Below are positions 41,010-46,883 of a stretch of DNA of 46,883 nucleotides, piece after piece (position 1 is the stretch's first letter; every line of letters starts with the position of its first letter). Below the pieces are notes generated by a model. That model made no database searches. It had not been told where the DNA came from and saw nothing but the letters and a program-made list of their open reading frames with translations. A program made the translations under genes and the position numbers. This DNA comes from Alphaproteobacteria bacterium (lineage in GTDB: Bacteria; Pseudomonadota; Alphaproteobacteria; Ferrovibrionales; Ferrovibrionaceae): contig JAHCJQ010000015.1 in NCBI GenBank assembly GCA_026126215.1, positions 1 to 46,883 of the forward strand. Direction: 5' to 3'.

Positions 41010-41549
41010 ATGGGTCTCTTGTTCGACACCGAATTCACGATCGAGGTGGTCAACCGGCTCGATCGCCGATTCAACCAGACCGGCTTTGCCGAGGTGCGGA
41101 GCACGGACCGGCTGAAGGCCCTTTTCGATCCAGCGGAGAACCGCGCGTTGCGCCAGATTTCGGTTGCCCTCGGCATCCATCCCGGACGTTCGCCCACCGA
41201 CGAACCGGCGCGGCGCTGGTGGCTGTTCCTGCTCAACCTGCATGACAAACGCGATCCGCGTGGCGCGAGGCTCGGCCCGAAGATCCGCGCCCTGATCTGG
41301 GAGGCCCTCGACAGTCCCGGCGCCGGCGCTGGCAGCCCGATCGTCGCCATCAAGTTCTGCGCCGTAGAAGGCACGCCGGAGGATATCTTTTACGAGGATG
41401 TCAGCCTGCCGGCAGAAGGCCAACCAAGGGATCGCTGGCCGCGCGTGCGCACCATCGTCCTGCAGACGCTGCCGCACATCGGCAATGGGATCGCCCCGGA
41501 CGAGAAACTGAGCGAAGGGGAGGCGGCGCCGCCGGAAAGCTCCAAGTAG
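41010..41549 (+). CDS. Protein of unknown function, partner of the small metallopeptidase
   Basis: A 179-residue protein I do not recognise. It starts at ATG 41010 with GGAGG 8 bases before. It opens M-G-L-L-F-D-T-E-F-T-I-E and contains an R-R-W-W-L-F-L-L-N-L-H-D-K-R-D-P-R stretch and a W-E-A-L-D-S-P-G region. The tail is acidic and proline-rich. There is no signal peptide, membrane helix or known catalytic motif. Codon use and the ribosome site support a real gene. Because it is paired with a peptidase, it might be a substrate, inhibitor or adaptor; this is only a guess from position. Confidence 0.6.
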   Translation: MGLLFDTEFTIEVVNRLDRRFNQTGFAEVRSTDRLKALFDPAENRALRQISVALGIHPGRSPTDEPARRWWLFLLNLHDKRDPRGARLGPKIRALIWEALDSPGAGAGSPIVAIKFCAVEGTPEDIFYEDVSLPAEGQPRDRWPRVRTIVLQTLPHIGNGIAPDEKLSEGEAAPPESSK

Positions 41550-41556
41550 CAGGCCG

Positions 41557-42369
41557 CTAGTCGAACATGTCGGGTGCGCGGGCGGCGAGTTCGTCATATA
41601 TCGGCTGGAAGTGCAGCCAGCCGATATACTCGCTGCCCACATGCTCGCGGCTGTAGCGCGCCTTGTCGTCGGGGATGCGCACCGGCGTGCGACCGGTCGC
41701 CTCGACCATCAATTGCTGCCGGCAGCAGCGTTCCAGCGCCATGAACCAGAATGCAGCCGCGTCAATCGAATGGCGGCTTGCGGAGAAGAGGCCGTGGTTC
41801 TGATGGATCGCCGCCTTCACGCCTTTGAAAGCCGTGGCGACGCGCGGCCCGGCATCGTCCTCCACCGCCACCTGGCCGGCATCCTCGGTGATGACGGCAT
41901 GGTCCTCGAAGAAGGCGCAGGCATCCTGCGTGATCGGCTCGAGCGGCCGGCCAAGCGCGGCGAAAGCCGTGCCGTAGACCGTGTGTGCATGGCACATGGC
42001 GAGGATGTCGGGATGGGCTTCGTGCACGGCAGCGTGCAGCACGAAGCCCGCCCGGTTGACCGCATGCTCGCCTTCGACCACCTTGCCGGCGTGGTCGACG
42101 AGAATCAGGTTGGAGACCCTGACCTGATCGAAATGCACCGCCATCGGGTTGGTCCAGTAGAGTTCCGGATGGGCCGGATCGCGGATGGTGAGATGGCCGG
42201 CGAAGCCGTAATCGAGCCGCTCGCGCGCGAAGGCGCGGCAGGCCGCGACCAGGCGCTTCTTGCGATGCAGCCGCAATTCCTGGTTGGAGTTGAAACCGGG
42301 CTCCTCCGGGAACTTGAGGTCCTTCTGCTCCGGCTGGTAGATGGATACGCGGCTGCCGAGATCGACCAT
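41557..42369 (-). CDS. Class II aldolase/adducin family protein
   Basis: A 270-residue protein. The zinc site is H-A-H-T (A-M-C-H-A-H-T-V-Y-G) plus the later H in H-Q-N-H-G-L-F, as in fuculose-phosphate aldolase relatives and adducin-head domains. I chose the ATG at 42369, with GGGGGG upstream, over the open frame to 42429. It is convergent with the unknown gene (7 bases between stops) and divergent from the HerA-like gene. Members are aldolases, epimerases or decarboxylases acting on small hydroxy acids; the substrate is not readable. Confidence 0.88.
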   Translation of the reverse strand: MVDLGSRVSIYQPEQKDLKFPEEPGFNSNQELRLHRKKRLVAACRAFARERLDYGFAGHLTIRDPAHPELYWTNPMAVHFDQVRVSNLILVDHAGKVVEGEHAVNRAGFVLHAAVHEAHPDILAMCHAHTVYGTAFAALGRPLEPITQDACAFFEDHAVITEDAGQVAVEDDAGPRVATAFKGVKAAIHQNHGLFSASRHSIDAAAFWFMALERCCRQQLMVEATGRTPVRIPDDKARYSREHVGSEYIGWLHFQPIYDELAARAPDMFD

Positions 42370-42505
42370 GCTCGCCCCCCGATAGTTGGCCGCCAAGACT
42401 AGACGGGCGGAAGGCATTGGAAAAGACACCCTGACGCTCTGCGGTTTTGCGCGGGCCGGAAAGCAACCCTACAATGCGGGTCGAAGGCAACGGAGCAGGT
42501 AGGCG

Positions 42506-44086
42506 ATGCCGGTCCAGCAGAGAGACAAGCTTTTCCTCGGCGCCAGTTCGAAACCCGAATATCTCGCGCTGCGCTTCGCCAACCGTCACGGCCTCGTCGC
42601 CGGTGCAACCGGCACCGGCAAGACGATCACCTTGCAGATCCTGGCGGAAGGATTCTCCAATGCGGGCGTTCCAGTTTTTTGCGCCGACATCAAGGGCGAC
42701 GTCGCCGGCCTGGCCGCGGCGGGCGAGGAGAAGGATTTCGTCATCAAGCGCGCAAAGAAGATAAAGTTTGCCGGCGAGTACCGCCACGAAGCCTTTCCGG
42801 TCGTCTTCTGGGACCTCTTCGGCAGGGATGGTCACCCCGTCCGGACCACGGTGTCGGAGATGGGGCCGCTTCTTCTCGCGCGAATCCTCGGCCTGAACGA
42901 GACGCAGGAAGGCGTGCTCAACATAGCCTTCCGCCTTGCCGACGATGAAGGTCTGCTGCTGCTCGATCTCAAGGATCTGCGGGCGCTTCTGGCCCACGTG
43001 GCCGAGCGCGCGAGCGAGCTTGGCGCCCGTTATGGCAATGTCTCGAAGGCGAGCGTCGGCGCGCTGCAGCGCGCGCTGCTCGTGCTCGAGGAGCAGGGCG
43101 GCGACCGCTTCTTCGGCGAGCCGGCGCTGCACGTTTCCGAGCTGATGCGCACGACCCGCGACGGGCGCGGCGTCATCAATATCCTTGCGGCGAGCACGTT
43201 GATGCAGTCGCCGCGCCTCTATGCGACCTTCCTGCTCTGGCTGCTTTCGGAACTGTTCGAGGAGCTGCCGGAAATCGGCGATCCGGAGAAGCCGCGCCTC
43301 GTCTTTTTCTTCGACGAGGCGCACCTGCTGTTCGAGGACGCGCCGAAGGCATTGCTGAAGAAGATCGAGCAGATCGCCCGCCTGATCCGCTCGAAGGGCG
43401 TCGGCATCTATTTCGTGACGCAGAACCCGATGGACGTGCCCGATACGGTTCTGTCCCAGCTCGGCAACCGCATCCAGCACGCACTGCGGGCCTTCACGCC
43501 GCGCGACATGAAGGCGGTGAAGGCGGCGGCCGATACCTTCCGGCCGAACCCGGAATTTTCCGCCTTCGAGGCCATCACCCAGCTCGAAGTGGGCGAGGCG
43601 CTGGTCTCGACTCTCGAAGGCAAAGGCGCGCCTTCGGTCGTGCAGCGGACGCTGATCCGGCCGCCGTCCTCGCGCATCGGCACGCTCTCGGAGCAGGAGC
43701 GTCGCACTGTCATTGCCGGGAGCCCGATCGGGATCGCTTATGACAAGACCGTGGATCGAGAATCCGCTTACGAAATTCTGGCGAGTTATGTCGACACCAA
43801 GGTCGCGGCCGCCCCGGCTCCCGCGCCATCGACGGAGGGTCCCGGCGAAACCGGTACGGCCGGCGGCGTCGGCGGCTGGCTCGGCGACATCCTCGGCACC
43901 AGCCGTCCGCGGGGCAAACGCCTGACCACCTCGCAGCACGTCGCGCGTTCGGTGACGCGCACCGTCACCACCCGTGTCGCCGGCGGACTCGCGGCCGAGG
44001 TCGGCAAATCGGTCGCCGGTTCGCTCGGCGCGTCCATCGGCCGCGCCGTGGTGCGTGGCATCCTCGGCGGCATCCTCAGGCGATGA
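42506..44086 (+). CDS. HerA-like ATPase (DUF853, YjgR-type)
   Basis: A 526-residue P-loop ATPase. Walker A is G33-A-T-G-T-G-K-T40, Walker B is L-V-F-F-F-D270-E271-A-H, and the HerA-type arginine region (R-L-I-R-S-K-G-V-G-I-Y-F-V-T-Q-N-P) follows. Near the start, C-A-D-I-K-G-D-V-A-G-L-A is a DUF853 hallmark. The tail after about 440 is Ala/Gly/Pro-rich. Relatives are FtsK/HerA-like, possibly DNA- or protein-translocating, but YjgR itself is poorly characterised. It is a single gene, convergent with the cyclase-AAA-TPR gene with 6 bases between. Confidence 0.9.
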   Translation: MPVQQRDKLFLGASSKPEYLALRFANRHGLVAGATGTGKTITLQILAEGFSNAGVPVFCADIKGDVAGLAAAGEEKDFVIKRAKKIKFAGEYRHEAFPVVFWDLFGRDGHPVRTTVSEMGPLLLARILGLNETQEGVLNIAFRLADDEGLLLLDLKDLRALLAHVAERASELGARYGNVSKASVGALQRALLVLEEQGGDRFFGEPALHVSELMRTTRDGRGVINILAASTLMQSPRLYATFLLWLLSELFEELPEIGDPEKPRLVFFFDEAHLLFEDAPKALLKKIEQIARLIRSKGVGIYFVTQNPMDVPDTVLSQLGNRIQHALRAFTPRDMKAVKAAADTFRPNPEFSAFEAITQLEVGEALVSTLEGKGAPSVVQRTLIRPPSSRIGTLSEQERRTVIAGSPIGIAYDKTVDRESAYEILASYVDTKVAAAPAPAPSTEGPGETGTAGGVGGWLGDILGTSRPRGKRLTTSQHVARSVTRTVTTRVAGGLAAEVGKSVAGSLGASIGRAVVRGILGGILRR

Positions 44087-44092
44087 AAGGCT

Positions 44093-46883
44093 CTAGACCG
44101 CCACCATCCGCCGCGCCTTGTGCAGCTCGGGAAGCGCCGTCCGGTGCTGCAGGTTTTCTCCGGTCTCGATAAGGCGATCGAGTTCGGCCGCCAGCCCGGC
44201 GGCACGCTCGCCACGAAGGGCTTGCGCCACTGCAAGTCCGCGATCCGCGTAGAACAGCAGGGCGACCATCTGCGGCTCGGTGCAGTAATCCTTCAGGGCA
44301 CGCGCATGACGGGCCGCCTCCTCGTACTCGCCGCTGCCGAGGGATGCGTCGATGATCCTGGTCCGGAAGAAGATGTGGTTATGGCTGATCGAGCCCTGAT
44401 CGAGCATCGCTTCCGCCTCGGCCGTGACCGCCCGCCTCTCCGCAAGGTCATCCGTCATTGCCGCGAGTGCCCCCAGGATCATCGGCCCCATATATGCCAT
44501 GCCGGTTTCACGGATGATCGCCACGGCGCGGCGGACCCTGCGCAGTGCCTCGTCCGCCGTGCCCTCCATATATTCGACATCGGCAAGAAAGCATTCTGAT
44601 TCGGCCTCGAAGCGGCGGGCGCCGAGTTGAACCGCCAGAGCGGTGGCAGCCCGTGCATGATGGGCGGCGCGCTCCAGATTGCCGAGAGGCTTGTAGCAGA
44701 CGTGAGCCGAATGGTGCGCGATCATCTCGGCCCGGCCGTGCCCAACCCGTCGCGCAGCCTCGACCGCGGCCAGGGCTGCCTCCAGCGCCGGATCGATCGC
44801 ACCGCACCAAAGCGACGTAATGGCGATCATCGGCAGATTCGCGACCTCGGTCCGGCCGAAGCCGTGCCGGCGGCTGACCGCGGCACATTCCGTAAACCGC
44901 TGGCTGGCGCTGTGGTAGCGGCCGCGCATGTATTCCGCATCGCCCAACCCGCCAAGGGCGGCCGCCTCCATTTCGGCCGAACCCGCCTGCCGCGCCAGTT
45001 CCAGGGCACGCGTGTGTTCGCGCAGGCAGCCTTCGATCTCCCCACGTGGGAACAGCAGGTTGCCCCTGATGAAACGTGCTCGCGCCGCCTCGGCGACAAG
45101 GCCAACGCGGTCCGCGATTGCCTGCGCGACGTCGAGATCGGTCAGCGCGCCATCCAGATCCTCCGTGATCCGCTTGACACCGGCGATGCCAAGCAAGGCA
45201 CGACAGCGCGCCGCTTCGTCGTCCGCTGCCGCGAGGGCTTCCTCGAATGCCGCCCTGGCCCCTGTCAGCTCGCCGGTATCGTGCTCTGCTTCCCCCAGCG
45301 CGAGGGAGAGTGCCACCTTGTCCGCGGGAACATTCGCAAGTGTCCTTCCCCGTGTCAGAAGGGCGATCGCCGCAGCGTAGCGGTAGCTTGCCGCTTCCGC
45401 CCGGGCCGCTTCGAGAAAGGCGGCAGGTGCCCGCTCATCGCCTGCAAGCTCGAGATGTTCGGCATGAAGCACTGGGTCACCGCCCGCGAACCATTCGGCT
45501 GCCTTCAGGTGCAGACGAGCGCGCGCGGCGGTCAGGATCGAGCCATAGACCGCGTCGCGGATCAGCGCATGGGCAAAGAGGTAATCCTCGCCCTCCGGCC
45601 GAATGAGCTGCTGGCGGAGCAGTTCTGTGCAGTCATAGTCCGGCGCATCGAGCAGATGCCGAATCGATGCCAACGAGAATCGTTGCCCGAAAACCGATGC
45701 GGCCTGAAGCGCCCGTTTGTCGAGGGGCCTGAGCCGGTCCATCCGCGCCTGCACGAGACTCTGGATCGAGCCCGGTACCTCGCTCGCCGCCGAGGCGTTC
45801 TCGATGACGCTCTGCAGAAGTTGCTCCAGGAACAATGGATTGCCGGCCGCCCGTTCGAGGCACTCCGTCAGCCGGTCCTCGTTCGCCCGGGCGAAACTCG
45901 CCGCCATCTCGCGCGCCTCGCCGAGGCGGAGCGGTCCCAGATTGATGATGCTGATGGGCCGGTCCAGTGCGATCGTGCGCCAGGCGGTTTCCATCGGATC
46001 GCCTTCCGGCCGGGTCGTGGCCAGTAGGGCCACGCGGTTATCGCCGGCCGCTGCCATGACCGCCGAGAGACTGTCGAGCGTGGCGGTATCGGCCCAATGC
46101 AGGTCTTCGACCATGACAAGTTGGGGCATGTCGCGGCTGGCCCACGTGACCAGGCTCGCCAGCAACGTCCTGCGGCCCTCGCGCCGCGCGGTGTCGTCCA
46201 TCGCGTCGTAGAGCGCGCGCAACTCCAGCGGCTGCGGCATATCGAGCAGGTCGTTGACAAAGACCCTGTCGGCGGCCGCGAAAGCCCCGGCAGCGAAGGC
46301 TGCGTCCGCCGCGCGGCCGCGCTCCTCCCTTGTGCTGGAGGAGGGGAGCCCGAGCAGGCTGCGCACCAGGGCGGGAACCGCGGCCTGTCCCTTGCGCGAG
46401 CCGAAATCGAGCACCAGGCTGCGATGCAGGGCAAATCCGTATTCGCGCGCGGCGCGGGCGACCTCCTCGGCGAGGCGGGTCTTGCCGATCCCGGCTGGGC
46501 CGCGCAAGAGGATCGTCTGTCCATCTCCCCTGGCGACCACCTCCTGCAGGATGGCCCGGCATTGACCAAGTTCGGCCCGTCGCCCGACGAAGGGTGTTCC
46601 GCGCCGCTCGCCTGCCGGCTCCTGCGCGCCGTCGATGCGCCAGACCTCGACCGGGCGCTCGATGCCTTTCAGTTGCCGGGGCCCCAGCCGGGTGGTCGTA
46701 AACCGCCTGGCGACTTGTCGTTGCACAGAGCCGGAGATCAGGGTCTCGCCTGGCCCGGCCAGTCCCTGCAGTCGCGCCGCCAGGTTCACCGAATCGCCGA
46801 TCACCGTATACTCGCGATGGCTGTCGCTGCCGGTGCCGCTGGCCACGACCTGACCGCTGGCGATGCCGACATGGAGCGCCAGC
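44093..46883 (-). CDS. Class III cyclase-AAA ATPase-TPR protein, 5' end missing
   Basis: The frame is open to the right edge, so only about 929 residues (C-terminal) are seen. The visible part begins inside a cyclase domain (H-V-G-I-A-S-G-Q-V-V, then R-E-Y-T-V-I-G-D-S-V-N-L-A-A-R-L). The base-selecting position reads Glu here where the other two cyclases have Asp. An AAA/STAND-type ATPase follows (P-F-V-G-R-R-A-E-L, Walker A G-P-A-G-I-G-K-T, Walker B L-V-M-V-E-D-L-H-W), then a long run of helical TPR-like repeats. Such proteins are large signal-integrating ATPases. Metal-binding residues of the cyclase are outside the window, so activity cannot be judged. An internal GTG at 46846 is not a real start. 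Confidence 0.85.
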   Translation of the reverse strand, partial: LALHVGIASGQVVASGTGSDSHREYTVIGDSVNLAARLQGLAGPGETLISGSVQRQVARRFTTTRLGPRQLKGIERPVEVWRIDGAQEPAGERRGTPFVGRRAELGQCRAILQEVVARGDGQTILLRGPAGIGKTRLAEEVARAAREYGFALHRSLVLDFGSRKGQAAVPALVRSLLGLPSSSTREERGRAADAAFAAGAFAAADRVFVNDLLDMPQPLELRALYDAMDDTARREGRRTLLASLVTWASRDMPQLVMVEDLHWADTATLDSLSAVMAAAGDNRVALLATTRPEGDPMETAWRTIALDRPISIINLGPLRLGEAREMAASFARANEDRLTECLERAAGNPLFLEQLLQSVIENASAASEVPGSIQSLVQARMDRLRPLDKRALQAASVFGQRFSLASIRHLLDAPDYDCTELLRQQLIRPEGEDYLFAHALIRDAVYGSILTAARARLHLKAAEWFAGGDPVLHAEHLELAGDERAPAAFLEAARAEAASYRYAAAIALLTRGRTLANVPADKVALSLALGEAEHDTGELTGARAAFEEALAAADDEAARCRALLGIAGVKRITEDLDGALTDLDVAQAIADRVGLVAEAARARFIRGNLLFPRGEIEGCLREHTRALELARQAGSAEMEAAALGGLGDAEYMRGRYHSASQRFTECAAVSRRHGFGRTEVANLPMIAITSLWCGAIDPALEAALAAVEAARRVGHGRAEMIAHHSAHVCYKPLGNLERAAHHARAATALAVQLGARRFEAESECFLADVEYMEGTADEALRRVRRAVAIIRETGMAYMGPMILGALAAMTDDLAERRAVTAEAEAMLDQGSISHNHIFFRTRIIDASLGSGEYEEAARHARALKDYCTEPQMVALLFYADRGLAVAQALRGERAAGLAAELDRLIETGENLQHRTALPELHKARRMVAV

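Noticed and set aside
41762..43939. 725-codon open frame on the minus strand across the HerA-like gene and part of the aldolase gene
   Set aside because: It is antisense to two genes with intact motifs, its product is Arg/Gly/Asp-rich with no family resemblance, and such frames are common in high-GC DNA.

Overview
This is a 46.9 kb stretch of high-GC chromosomal DNA from a Gram-negative bacterium, most likely an alphaproteobacterium (Rhodospirillales/Hyphomicrobiales-like). The evidence is the codon use, the lipoprotein-free periplasmic binding proteins with Sec signals, AsmA, the AI-2E-type exporter, CGNR and DUF853 proteins, and a dense set of ABC uptake and catabolic genes. The genus cannot be fixed from the sequence alone. 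It is almost fully coding. No gap between genes exceeds about 250 bases. I see no tRNA, rRNA, CRISPR array, insertion sequence or phage gene.

Layout. (1) 1-207: the end of a sulfatase-like gene, then a convergent AI-2E-type transporter. (2) 1350-13941: a peptide/amino-acid utilisation island built around a divergent promoter at about 11.2 kb. Rightward are the binding protein and one permease of a Dpp/Opp-type ABC transporter. Leftward are two tandem M81 (MlrC-like) peptidases, the second permease, both ATPases, an amidase-signature hydrolase, a D-serine dehydratase/D-threonine aldolase-type PLP enzyme and a deacetylase-type amidohydrolase. Together these suggest import of a peptide-like or N-acylated (possibly D-) amino compound, hydrolysis and deamination. 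(3) 14052-23561: a signalling cluster. A membrane Cache-type class III cyclase faces a leftward run of a GAF-GAF-PAS cyclase, a D-Ala ligase-like ATP-grasp enzyme, an MFS transporter fused to two N-terminal extracytoplasmic sensor modules, and an orphan PF04392-type periplasmic binding protein. The last three overlap by ATGA. This is the best candidate here for an undescribed system.

(4) 23684-28267: CinA with a degenerate deamidase domain, and a large AsmA protein. (5) 28512-30059: a CGNR zinc-finger protein divergent from a VOC protein across two matching operator-like dyads, and an OsmC peroxidase. (6) 30205-40383: a rightward catabolic island with histidine ammonia-lyase, cysteine hydrolase, imidazolonepropionase-like amidohydrolase, a complete LivJHMGF-type transporter interrupted by an IclR regulator, a tautomerase and an SMP-30 lactonase. 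(7) 40510-46883: a small HExxH metallopeptidase with an unknown partner, a class II aldolase, a HerA-like DUF853 ATPase, and an incomplete cyclase-AAA-TPR protein that runs off the right edge.

Three class III nucleotide cyclases with three different input architectures lie within 33 kb, so cyclic nucleotide signalling is a theme of the region. Functions are read from motifs and family resemblance; substrates of transporters and hydrolases are inference.
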